Shown: positions 1-6,386 of the stretch, piece by piece
Layout: each line of letters begins with the position of its first letter
Numbering within the stretch: position 1 is the first letter of the stretch
Assembly (NCBI GenBank): GCA_927911515.1
Contig: CAKMQH010000212.1
Location: 1 to 9,583 of the forward strand
DNA: 9,583 nt
Reading direction: 5' to 3'
Source of the DNA: an uncultured Neisseria sp.
GTDB lineage: Bacteria > Pseudomonadota > Gammaproteobacteria > Burkholderiales > Neisseriaceae
The notes under the pieces: model-generated
Database searches by the model: none
Told to the model about the DNA's origin: nothing
What the model saw: only the letters and a program-made list of their open reading frames with translations
Translations under genes and position numbers: made by a program

Positions 1-1203
1 GCCGAAAAACCAAAGGCGCAGCATGGAAAAAGGCGATGTCGGCAGTTATGAAATCTTGATTTGGACTTGGCGCGTTACGATGTGCTGGCCGAACGCCTCG
101 CCGCCGTGCGTGATGACGCGGTGCGCTATCTGAAAAGCGGCATCTCCACCCAAAACTCCGCCTTCAACCGCATGATTGCCGAAATCGAACAAGTCGCGCT
201 GCATTCTCCGTCGCCGATTCTGCTCTCCGGCCCTACCGGCGCGGGCAAATCGATGCTGGCACGCAGGATTTTCGAATTGAAAAAGGCGCGCCATCTGATT
301 AAAGGCGAGTTTGTCGATGTGAACTGCGCCACTTTGCGCGGCGACGGTGCGGCTTCCGCCTTGTTCGGTCACAAAAAAGGCGCGTTTACCGGTGCGGCGG
401 AAAAGCGCGAAGGCTATTTGAAAACCGCTGACGGCGGTGTGTTGTTTTTGGACGAAATCGGCGAATTGGGCTTGGACGAGCAGGCCATGTTGCTCAAAGC
501 CATTGAAGAAAAACATTTTTATCCTGTCGGCAGCGACAAGGAAGTGCAAAGCAGCTTCCAGCTTATCGCCGGTACCAACCGCGACCTGCGGCGGGAAATC
601 CGCGCCGGACGCTTCCGCGAAGACTTGTTCGCCCGCATCAATATCTGGAATTATCCGCTGCCCGCGCTCGCCGACCGCCGCGAAGACATCGAGCCGAACA
701 TCGAACACCAGCTCGCACTCGCTTCGCAGGAACTTGGTCGCGCCACCCGTTTCAATAAAGAAGCCCTGTCTGCCTATCTCGCCTTCGCCCATTCAAACGA
801 AGCCCGATGGCGCGGCAATTTCCGCGACCTTGCCGCCAGCATCATGCGTCTTGCCACACTTGCCCCGCAGGGCAGGATACAGACGGAACAAGTGGCGGCG
901 GAAATTGAGCTGCTCAAATGGTTGTGGGCTGAGGAGGCGGATTCAGACGACCTTGTATCTAAGAGGTCGTCTGAAAAGGCGGATAACTACCCCGACAAAA
1001 TCGATTGGGAAAATTTGGATTTGTTTGACCGCTTGCAGTTGCAGAGCGTGATTGATGAATGCCGCAAACACCAAAACATGGCGCAGGCGGGAAGGGCATT
1101 GTTTCATGTTTCCCGAAACAGCCGTGCCAAAACCAATGACAGCGACAGGCTGCGCAAATATTTGCAGAAATTCGGTTTGGAGTGGGGCGATATCGGGCAG
1201 TAG
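1..1203 (+). pseudogene. rtcR: RtcR, sigma-54-dependent activator of the RNA repair (rtc) genes; 5' end outside window, frameshifted
   Basis: RtcR is the sigma-54 activator of the rtcBA RNA ligase/cyclase genes, with an N-terminal CARF-type sensor, an AAA+ ATPase and a C-terminal DNA-binding helix-turn-helix. The frame from 61 to the stop at 1203 gives the AAA+ and DNA-binding parts. Counting the codon at 61 as residue 1, Walker A GPTGAGKS is at 57-64, the sigma-54 contact loop GAFTGA at 107-112, Walker B VLFLDEIGEL at 127-136, an arginine-finger region FREDLFARIN near 186-195, and a C-terminus DRLRKYLQKFGLEW as in E. coli RtcR from memory. The preceding part of the protein lies in frame 2 (…GDVGSYEILI) and runs out of frame near position 58. 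Inserting one G at about 57-59 would restore GDVGSYEILDLDLARYDVL, matching the family. As written, translation from upstream ends at the TGA at 131-133, so the ATPase is lost. The TTG at 61 is not a credible natural start. A sequencing error is possible. Confidence 0.85.
942..975. repeat. Inverted pair of DUS inside the rtcR reading frame
   Basis: TTCAGACGACCT (942-953) and AGGTCGTCTGAA (964-975) are perfect inverted copies separated by 10 bases. They sit in frame in rtcR and encode the linker DSDDLVSKRSSEK between the ATPase and the C-terminal DNA-binding region. Such pairs are normally intergenic terminators in Neisseria. Here no T-run follows, so read-through is expected. Confidence 0.9.
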
Positions 1204-1277
1204 ATGAGGATTGGTGCTGGCGGGTTGGGGTGGGAACAGACTCTATTTCAATTGGCTGGTATGGTCGCTCGAGGGAA

Positions 1278-1361
1278 AGGTCGTCTGAAAAACTGTTCTC
1301 AAGATTCACTGAGTTCGTTTTAGCTCCGCATAAACTGACTGCGTCCGTTTTCAGACGACCT
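1278..1361. repeat. Two DUS in opposite orientation in the rtcR 3' intergenic region
   Basis: AGGTCGTCTGAA at 1278-1289 and its reverse complement at 1350-1361 are 60 bases apart. The second is followed by TTTTAT, so a long-loop terminator for rtcR is conceivable but weak. The rest of 1204-1363 contains nothing else I can identify. Confidence 0.75.
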
Positions 1362-1363
1362 TT

Positions 1364-1520
1364 TATAGTGGATTAACAAAAATCAGGACAAGGCGACGAA
1401 GCTGCAGACAGTACAGATAGTACGGAACCGATTCACTTGGTGCTTCAGCATCTTAGAGAATCGTTTTTCTTTGAGCTAAGGCGAGGCAACGCCGTACTGG
1501 TTTAAAGTTAATCCACTATA
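1364..1520. mobile_element. Correia repeat enclosed element (CREE), full-length type
   Basis: The element begins TATAGTGGATTAAC (1364-1377) and ends with the exact inverse GTTAATCCACTATA (1507-1520), the Correia terminal inverted repeat bounded by TA. The interior carries typical Correia text (AAATCAGGACAAGGCGACGA, then GGCGAGGCAACGCCGTACTGG). At 157 bp it keeps the central segment around 1446-1486 (CTTAGAGAATCGTT…TTTGAGCTAAGG), which shorter deleted copies lack and which is reported to hold an IHF site. CREEs are non-autonomous MITE-like elements. Their transcripts can be cut by RNase III and their ends can supply promoters. This copy starts two bases after a DUS and ends 19 bases before the stop codon of the secreted-protein gene on the minus strand, so it may form the 3' end of that mRNA. 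Confidence 0.9.
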
Positions 1521-1539
1521 CTTTGTGGCGGGGATGGAC

Positions 1540-1995
1540 TTATGGTTTGGTCAGATAAGGATATAGATCCATGCGTCCGTCTTGACGTACGGCTAAATAG
1601 TCCGGTGCATCAAACCTCATCCCAGTGCCGTGATAAAGGCATTTTTGCTGAGGATCAGGATACAGTCCGCCACCTAAATAGCCGATTTCTAGCGGGTGCT
1701 GATTGGCCGCATACTGTTTCAATACTGCGGCAGCAGCTTGTGTTTGTTCGGCGGTGGGATGGTCGTCGGCTCGTCCCAGACCAAGCAGATCCCAAAAGGT
1801 TTTTCTAGGAGGAGTAATACGGATATTGTATGTCGTACATCCATCGTTATAAATTGGGTGTTCTATTTGGCGGACGGAAATTCGATAGTAACCGTGGCTG
1901 CCTACAATACTGAGGACTTGGGCTTTTGAAAAATCACCGCCTGCATAGGCTGCTAACGGAAATGACAGGAAGAAGAGGGGGATAAGGTGGCGCAT
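1540..1995 (-). CDS. Small exported protein of unknown function
   Basis: The 151-aa product starts with a clear Sec signal peptide: MRH, a hydrophobic stretch LIPLFFLSFPLAA, then a probable signal peptidase I site AYA|GG near residue 18. No lipobox is seen, so a periplasmic or secreted location is likely. The mature part of about 133 residues has two cysteines (53 and 119) that could form a disulfide, and is rich in Tyr, Pro and Gly. It has no membrane helix and no motif that I recognise. The ATG at 1995 is the only start that includes the signal peptide; the Shine-Dalgarno sequence is poor. A DUS lies in the leader and a Correia element lies just after the stop. The gene stands alone and points away from the four-gene operon's promoter. 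I assign no function. Confidence 0.75.
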   Translation of the reverse strand: MRHLIPLFFLSFPLAAYAGGDFSKAQVLSIVGSHGYYRISVRQIEHPIYNDGCTTYNIRITPPRKTFWDLLGLGRADDHPTAEQTQAAAAVLKQYAANQHPLEIGYLGGGLYPDPQQKCLYHGTGMRFDAPDYLAVRQDGRMDLYPYLTKP

Positions 1996-2002
1996 AAGGT
2001 TT

Positions 2003-2014
2003 AGGTCGTCTGAA
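2003..2014 (+). repeat. DUS in the leader of the secreted-protein gene
   Basis: A perfect AGGTCGTCTGAA lies 8-19 bases upstream of the start codon at 1995. The flanking stretch 2015-2104 has no gene and no promoter I would defend. Confidence 0.85.
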
Positions 2015-2104
2015 AGAGTGTTGGGCGTTATTGCAAGCTTAACATGGCAGGTATTACGGAAAGTAGGAAGGTAAGTCGGGTTATGGCGTTTTTGTTTTTA
2101 CTGG

Positions 2105-2140
2105 AAGGGTCGTCTGAAATTTTTTCAGACGACCTTTTTA
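2105..2140 (+). terminator. DUS hairpin with T-run, 3' of the four-gene operon
   Basis: GGTCGTCTGAAA (2108-2119) pairs with TTTCAGACGACC (2123-2134) around a very short loop. Read on the plus strand it is followed by TTTTTATC, a good intrinsic terminator. Read on the minus strand, the direction of the operon ending at 2166, the hairpin is followed only by CTTCC, so termination there would be weaker. It may still act as a 3' stabilising or partly bidirectional terminator. Confidence 0.65.
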
Positions 2141-2165
2141 TCTTTAACTTTGAAAGGTAGGGCTT

Positions 2166-3461
2166 TTAAACGATTATGGATTTTCGCCATACGGGGAAAT
2201 TTTCGTCACGCGCCGACGTTTTTTGGTGCAGGGGGCGGGTTTGTTCCGGTTGGAAAATGTAATCGAAGGGGCGAAGTTGCAGCGTCTGCCACAGGAGGTC
2301 TAGGTTGCGTGTGGCGGCAGCGCGGGTTTGCTCTGTGTCGGGCGTGAGGAAAATGTGTAGGGCTTTGCCGTGTTGTTCGACGCGGTATTCTTGGATGAGG
2401 TCGTCTGAAATCATGGCGCGGCGGATGAAGTCAGCGTAGAGGGCGTAAGGTTCGCCGCCTGTCGTGCGTGCGTCGAGGATGTCGTCGCAGCGTCCTTCGA
2501 TGGCGCTGATTCGGGCGAATGCGCTGCCGCAGGGGCAGGGTGCGTCGTTGGCAATCAAAACGTCGTCGAGGCGGTAGCGGATGACGGGTTGGCTTTTGCG
2601 GTTGAAGTCGGTAATGACGGGGGCGAAGCGGCCGCTTTCGCGGTCTATCCAGTCTTTTTCGATATAGACCATGTCTTCGTTCAGATGCAGGTTGCCGTGG
2701 GCGCAGGTGTGGGCGAGGAAGCCTTCGGTGCATTGGTAAATTTGGTGAACCGGCGTGCCGAAGCGTTGTTCGATGCGGGTTTTGACTTGCGGTTCCAAGA
2801 CTTCGGCAACGGAGATGATTTTTTTGGGGCGTATGGCGAGGTCGGGATGCTGGGCAAGCTGCTGCAACACTTGGGCGGGGGCGATGAGGATGGTGGGGTT
2901 TTGTGCGTTGAGTCTTGGGATGTGTGCATCCAAGGCTTCGAGCAGGTCGTAAAACTCGAAGCGTATCAGCGGGCTTTTGACGGCGGTGTAGAGATTGCTG
3001 TTGGCGCGCAGGAAGAAGGCGATGCTGTGGCGGGCGAGGTAGGGGCGGGGCAACATGCGTTTGAGCATATAGCCTGCCCACAGGGCGGACTCTTCGGGGG
3101 AAACGAGGAAAATGCCCCTGTTGCCGCTGGTGCCGGAGGAAAGTCCGACGGTGATTTCTTTGCCAGAGGTCGTCTGAAAAACGGGGCTGAAGTCGCGGCT
3201 TTCTTCTGCTTTGAGTGCAACGGAGAGGGCGTCTTTTTCGCTGATGCCGTAGGCGTTGATGTCGGCGAAATGCTGCATGAAGATGCGTTTGTTGATAACG
3301 GGATAGTCTTGCAGCTTGGGGCTGTGTGGGTAGAAGCGGCTGTTGTGGTTATTCAAAAGGCGGTCGAGCTGTTTTTGCTGGTGTGCTTCAAGGGCGGCGC
3401 GGTCTGTGTAATCTCGGGTGTTGAAGAAGGATTTGAGGATTTGCCATTTTGAAGGTTTCAT
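2166..3461 (-). CDS. PaaK/F390-synthetase-like adenylate-forming enzyme (COG1541-type)
   Basis: The 431-aa protein belongs to the adenylate-forming branch that includes PaaK phenylacetate-CoA ligase and coenzyme F390 synthetase; it resembles the hypothetical adenylate-forming family TIGR02304. Visible motifs are the phosphate-binding loop SSGTSGNRG at 108-116, an A5-like CTEG at 244-247, and RYRLDD near 295-300, where the ribose-binding Asp is expected. Cys244, His251, Cys253, His255 and the CPCGS motif (309-313) could include metal ligands. It should activate a carboxylic acid as acyl-AMP; the substrate, and whether a thioester or an intramolecular ester follows, are unknown. It is the last gene of the operon, 57 bases after the hydrolase gene, with a DUS in that gap. 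The ATG at 3461 gives a normal N-terminus for the family, with a weak ribosome site. Two DUS lie inside the coding sequence. Confidence 0.85.
   Translation of the reverse strand: MKPSKWQILKSFFNTRDYTDRAALEAHQQKQLDRLLNNHNSRFYPHSPKLQDYPVINKRIFMQHFADINAYGISEKDALSVALKAEESRDFSPVFQTTSGKEITVGLSSGTSGNRGIFLVSPEESALWAGYMLKRMLPRPYLARHSIAFFLRANSNLYTAVKSPLIRFEFYDLLEALDAHIPRLNAQNPTILIAPAQVLQQLAQHPDLAIRPKKIISVAEVLEPQVKTRIEQRFGTPVHQIYQCTEGFLAHTCAHGNLHLNEDMVYIEKDWIDRESGRFAPVITDFNRKSQPVIRYRLDDVLIANDAPCPCGSAFARISAIEGRCDDILDARTTGGEPYALYADFIRRAMISDDLIQEYRVEQHGKALHIFLTPDTEQTRAAATRNLDLLWQTLQLRPFDYIFQPEQTRPLHQKTSARDENFPVWRKSIIV
2398..2409 (+). repeat. DUS inside the adenylate-forming enzyme gene
   Basis: A perfect AGGTCGTCTGAA. 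On the coding (minus) strand it is read as ISDDLI, residues 351-356 of the protein. Confidence 0.85.
3167..3178 (+). repeat. DUS inside the adenylate-forming enzyme gene
   Basis: A perfect AGGTCGTCTGAA, read on the coding strand as FQTTS just before the phosphate-binding loop. It is in a different reading frame from the copy at 2398. Confidence 0.85.
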
Positions 3462-3503
3462 GGTGTGTTCTTTTGGGCGGTTGAGGGGCTTTGTTTGGCG
3501 GGT

Positions 3504-3515
3504 TTCAGACGACCT
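3504..3515 (-). repeat. DUS between the hydrolase and adenylate-forming genes
   Basis: A perfect 12-mer, TTCAGACGACCT on the plus strand, lies in the 57-base gap 3462-3518. It has no inverted partner nearby, so it does not form a terminator and the two genes can be co-transcribed. Confidence 0.85.
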
Positions 3516-3518
3516 GTT

Positions 3519-4343
3519 TTAATCCAAGCCTTCCATGCCCAAGCGGCGCAGGGTGGGTTCGCAATGGCTGGGAACGAGGATGATTTCGCGGTTGCGGCGG
3601 TGGAGGTGTTGCAGGCGGTCTATGGTGGCTTGGACGGCGGAGCGGTTTTGGGCGATCAGACCGGTCAGCGGGTTGGGGCGACGGTTGTGGCTGATGGTCG
3701 CAAACCGCCAAACGGCGTCGGCAATCAGGAAAAATTCTCCGGCTATCAGACCGTATTGTCCGGCGGCATGGCCGGGCAGGGCGACGGCAATCAAATCGGC
3801 ACTGATGCGGTAGCCTTGTTCAAACGGGTAAAACGCTTCGTCAAGGCGGACTTCGGGCAGATCTTCGATAAAGCGGGCGCGTTGCGGCAGGTCTTGGGGC
3901 AACAGCTCGCGCAGGAAGCCTTGTTTGACTTCGATGATGCGGTTGGTCAGGCTTTCGGGTTTGTCGGTATGGTAAACAAAGTCGTAGGCGGCGCGGGAAA
4001 GGATGATTTCTGCATCGGGGAAGTCTTTGAGGCCGGCAATATGGTCGGCGTGAAGGTGGGACAGAAAGATTTGGTTGATATCGTGTGCGGCATCGCCCAA
4101 GCGTTCGTGTATGGTCGGTTGGCTGAGGGTGACGGGCGTGGTCAGCGCGTAGAACTTTTCGGGAAAACGGCGGCAGGCTTCGAAAAAGCGGGGCGCGTAG
4201 CCGGTATCAAACAGCAGGTTGCCGCCTTGGTGGGTGATGTGGGCGGTCATGGCGGGAAAGGCGGCTTTACGCAGGCTGCCGCCCCGTTCGACCATACATT
4301 CGGGATGGGTGCAGTAGCCGGTGTGGTAGAAACGGATATCCAT
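3519..4343 (-). CDS. Metallo-beta-lactamase fold hydrolase, AHL-lactonase-like
   Basis: The 274-aa protein has the complete dinuclear metal set of lactonase-type metallo-beta-lactamase hydrolases: HLHADH at 96-101 (His96, His98, Asp100, His101), His192 in LPGHAAGQ, Asp209 in LIADA, and His260 in PSHCE. The early DTGYA (46-50) is the usual strand-turn of the fold. No signal peptide is seen, so it is probably cytoplasmic. Relatives include acyl-homoserine lactonases of the AiiA/AttM kind, but many family members cut other esters, lactones or thioesters, so the substrate is open. The ATG at 4343 has AAAGG 8 bases upstream, inside the end of the preceding gene, and the intergenic gap is only 4 bases. 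The protein therefore very probably works with the neighbouring ketosynthase, SDR and adenylate-forming enzyme, perhaps opening or releasing their product. Confidence 0.87.
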   Translation of the reverse strand: MDIRFYHTGYCTHPECMVERGGSLRKAAFPAMTAHITHQGGNLLFDTGYAPRFFEACRRFPEKFYALTTPVTLSQPTIHERLGDAAHDINQIFLSHLHADHIAGLKDFPDAEIILSRAAYDFVYHTDKPESLTNRIIEVKQGFLRELLPQDLPQRARFIEDLPEVRLDEAFYPFEQGYRISADLIAVALPGHAAGQYGLIAGEFFLIADAVWRFATISHNRRPNPLTGLIAQNRSAVQATIDRLQHLHRRNREIILVPSHCEPTLRRLGMEGLD

Positions 4344-4347
4344 AGCT

Positions 4348-5328
4348 TCAGCCTTTCAAGGAGCGGGCGTATTGCCGCAGTCCGTCGGCAACGCTGATTT
4401 GGGGTTCGTAGCCGAGCAGCGAACGGGCGCGGCTGATGTCTAGGGTTTGGTCGAAGGAAATCGTGCCTATGCTGTAACGGGTAACGAGGGGCTCACGAAA
4501 GGAACGGGTCAGCCGCGCTTTCGTTTCCAGTAGGCGGGCAACGCTGTCAATCAGGTGGTAGGAGACGGGTTTCAGACGACATCCGAGATGCAGGGTATCG
4601 ATGATTTGCTGGTAGAGTGCGGCGATGGTCTGCGGTTCGCCGTTGGTGATGTTGAACGGCATGGCGCGGGGCACATCGGCTTCGGCTGTCAGCATCAGCG
4701 CGTGAACGACATTGCCGACGTAGGTAACGTCCACTAATGCGCCGCCTGCTTCGCGGCCGCTGCGTCGAATCAGCGGCAGAAAGCCTTTTTCGGAGATTTT
4801 GAGCAGGCGCGGTAGGACGGCGGTGTCGTATTCGCCGAAAATACCGCGCGGGCGGATGATGACGCTGGAAATGTCGGTGGCGGCGATGACTTCTTGTTCG
4901 GCAAGGAATTTGGTGTAGGCGTAGTCGTTGACGAAGTGGCGGCTGACGAAGGTTTCGGGGACTTTATGCTGGTCGAGGTAATCGAAATAGATACTGGGCG
5001 TGGAAACGTGTATCAGCTTGCCGATATGGTGGTGCCGCATCGCCGCTAAGACGTTTTGCGTGGCGGTCACGTTGGCGCGGTAAAAATCTTCGTAACGCCC
5101 CCACGGCGAAGACAGGGCGGTGCAATGGAACACGATATCGGCTTCGGAAAACGCTTTCAGGGTCTGATTGCGGTCGGACAAATCGAAGGCGTGAAATTCC
5201 GTCCCCAGCATTTTGCCGATTTCGGCATTGCGTCCGCAGGCGGCTACTTGCCAGCCTTGGGCAAGCAGCGTTTGCACGAGGTTGCGCCCCAATCCGCCGG
5301 TCGCGCCGGTAACGATGGCCTTTTTCAT
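4348..5328 (-). CDS. NAD(P)-dependent epimerase/dehydratase-family SDR (OleD/3-beta-HSD-like)
   Basis: This is a 326-aa extended short-chain dehydrogenase. With the start at 5328, the Rossmann loop GATGGLG is at residues 8-14 and the catalytic YAYTK (Tyr136, Lys140) follows a serine-containing HVSTPS strand. A C-terminal substrate domain ends in the usual LGYEP…GLRQYARSL pattern. I chose the ATG at 5328 because it overlaps the TGA of the upstream ketosynthase gene as ATGA, the standard sign of translational coupling; a TTG at 5340 would add only MGKT and looks artificial. The family reduces or oxidises hydroxyl/keto groups on sugars, sterols or beta-keto acids. Next to a ketosynthase III the likely job is reduction of its beta-keto product, as OleD does, but this is inferred from context. 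A near-DUS lies inside the gene at 4571-4582. Confidence 0.87.
   Translation of the reverse strand: MKKAIVTGATGGLGRNLVQTLLAQGWQVAACGRNAEIGKMLGTEFHAFDLSDRNQTLKAFSEADIVFHCTALSSPWGRYEDFYRANVTATQNVLAAMRHHHIGKLIHVSTPSIYFDYLDQHKVPETFVSRHFVNDYAYTKFLAEQEVIAATDISSVIIRPRGIFGEYDTAVLPRLLKISEKGFLPLIRRSGREAGGALVDVTYVGNVVHALMLTAEADVPRAMPFNITNGEPQTIAALYQQIIDTLHLGCRLKPVSYHLIDSVARLLETKARLTRSFREPLVTRYSIGTISFDQTLDISRARSLLGYEPQISVADGLRQYARSLKG
4571..4582 (-). repeat. DUS-like 12-mer inside the SDR gene
   Basis: Reads ATGTCGTCTGAA on the minus strand: the same core as the other copies with the first two bases AT instead of AG and G kept at position three, an 11-of-12 match. Confidence 0.7.
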
Positions 5329-6329
5329 GGTTTTTCCCAAACCAATGCGCCCAAGCCGACGCCTGCAGATGTGCCGAACAGCAAAACTTTATCGCCCGAG
5401 CGGACGGGGAAGTCGGTCAGCAGGTGGTGCAGCGCGGAGGGGATGGAAGCGGAGATTTGGTTGCCGTGGGTGTTGAAAATATCGACGATTTTGGCAGGGT
5501 CGAGTTTCAGACGACTGATGATGTGTTGCAAAGCACCGCGGCTTGCTTGATGCGGAACGATCCAGTCTATGTCTGCCAACGTCAAATCTGCCTGCGCCAA
5601 AGTTTCATCCAAAAAGCCGGGTATGGCTTCGGCGGCAAGCTTGTAGAGCTTTTTGCCGTTCATGTGGAAATAGGCTTGGGAGACATAGCTTTCGGGATGT
5701 TTGGATGGATGGTTTTCATAGCCGCCCGCGGGGATGGTGCAGAATTCGTAGCCTTCGGGATGTACCTCGAATTTGCTTGCCAACACGCCGCCGCGTTCAG
5801 ACGACCTGATGACCGCCGCAGCCGCGCCGTCGCCGAAAATGGCCGAACTGTGAAAATCGTTCCAATCCAAGCCGACGGAAGCGACGTCGCAACTGATCAA
5901 TAAAATGGTGGGATATTTGTGTAACAACGAATCCGCCAGATCCAAGCTGCGCAAGAACGACAAACAGGTCATGTTGACGTCGAATGCGGCAATCGGTCGC
6001 GCGGGCTTCAGCAGGCGCAAGGTATGCGCGGCGTTGAAGGGAATGCATTGACGGTCGATACCCGAAGCGTTGATGACACAGTCCACATCGTCAATCGTGA
6101 TGCCTGCCGCCGCCAACGCACTTTGCGCAGCTTGAAGCTGCATAGCATCGGCAGATTCGCCTTCTGCCAGAAAGTAGCGTTGCGCCAAGCCGCTGAGTTT
6201 TTCAGTGCGGCCTTCTTTGATGCCGAGCAGGGCGTCGATTTCGGTGGAAGGGACCAGCCGCGAAGGCAGTCCTTTGCCTGTGCCGATAATATTGAGACGG
6301 AGGGATGGGTTCGGATGAGTCGTTTGCAT
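5325..6329 (-). CDS. 3-oxoacyl-ACP synthase III (FabH/OleA-like ketosynthase)
   Basis: The 334-aa protein is a ketosynthase III of the thiolase fold. The Cys-His-Asn triad is intact: Cys122 in FDVNMTCLSF, His260 in VPHQAS and Asn290 in HGNQISAS, as in FabH. The C-terminal GTSAGVGLGALVW is the glycine-rich loop near the active site. It should join an acyl-CoA (or acyl-ACP) to a second acyl unit by Claisen condensation. It differs from housekeeping FabH in the segment around residues 85-100 (VINASGIDRQCIPFNAA) and in its context, which lacks fatty-acid synthesis genes. The Glu that OleA uses for non-decarboxylative condensation is not evident, so an OleA-type mechanism is only a possibility. 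First gene of the operon, with its promoter directly upstream and a 4-base overlap with the SDR gene downstream. The ATG at 6329 has a poor Shine-Dalgarno sequence. Confidence 0.88.
   Translation of the reverse strand: MQTTHPNPSLRLNIIGTGKGLPSRLVPSTEIDALLGIKEGRTEKLSGLAQRYFLAEGESADAMQLQAAQSALAAAGITIDDVDCVINASGIDRQCIPFNAAHTLRLLKPARPIAAFDVNMTCLSFLRSLDLADSLLHKYPTILLISCDVASVGLDWNDFHSSAIFGDGAAAAVIRSSERGGVLASKFEVHPEGYEFCTIPAGGYENHPSKHPESYVSQAYFHMNGKKLYKLAAEAIPGFLDETLAQADLTLADIDWIVPHQASRGALQHIISRLKLDPAKIVDIFNTHGNQISASIPSALHHLLTDFPVRSGDKVLLFGTSAGVGLGALVWEKP
5506..5515 (-). repeat. DUS core inside the ketosynthase gene
   Basis: The 10-base core GTCGTCTGAA (minus strand) without the usual AG prefix. It may be chance or a degenerate uptake site. 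Confidence 0.6.
5796..5807 (-). repeat. DUS inside the ketosynthase gene
   Basis: A perfect AGGTCGTCTGAA on the minus (coding) strand, read in the frame RSSE within AVIRSSERGG. Confidence 0.85.
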
Positions 6330-6347
6330 AATATATCCGCTAGTGAG

Positions 6348-6368
6348 TAATACTTCAGCATAGTATTA
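6348..6368. promoter_or_regulatory. Candidate operator: inverted repeat over the operon's -10 region
   Basis: TAATACT (6348-6354) and AGTATTA (6362-6368) form a perfect 7+7 inverted repeat with a 7-base centre. It covers the proposed -10 box, a typical position for a repressor site. A second, smaller palindrome, CATTGTCAATG (6378-6388), covers the -35 box. No regulator gene lies beside it, so the binding protein is unknown. Confidence 0.45.
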
Positions 6369-6386
6369 ATATTTTGTCATTGTCAA
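6357..6386 (-). promoter_or_regulatory. Promoter of the four-gene operon
   Basis: On the minus strand a perfect -35 TTGACA (6386-6381) is followed after 18 bases by TATGCT (6362-6357), a 4-of-6 match to the -10 box. An alternative -10 is TACTAT with a 15-base spacer. The start point would fall about 20 bases before the ATG at 6329. The region is AT-rich. The suboptimal spacing and the overlaid repeats suggest a regulated promoter. Confidence 0.55.

Noticed and set aside
61..63. TTG at 61 as a natural start of RtcR
   Set aside because: The coding signal continues upstream in frame 2 with family-like sequence, so this is a frameshift and not a short native protein.
46..792. 248-codon open frame on the minus strand opposite rtcR
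   Set aside because: Antisense shadow of the RtcR ATPase; no motif and no ribosome site.
2589..3452. 287-codon open frame on the plus strand opposite the adenylate-forming gene
   Set aside because: Low-complexity Gly/Ala/Val/Glu-rich translation typical of an antisense shadow; the minus strand carries recognised motifs.
3465..4397. 310-codon open frame on the plus strand opposite the hydrolase gene
   Set aside because: It is the mirror of a GC-rich gene with a complete metal-binding motif set; its own translation has no domain, and it crosses the boundary of two real genes.
5329..5340. TTG at 5340 as the SDR start
   Set aside because: The ATG at 5328 makes an ATGA overlap with the upstream stop and begins right at the Rossmann strand, as expected for the family.
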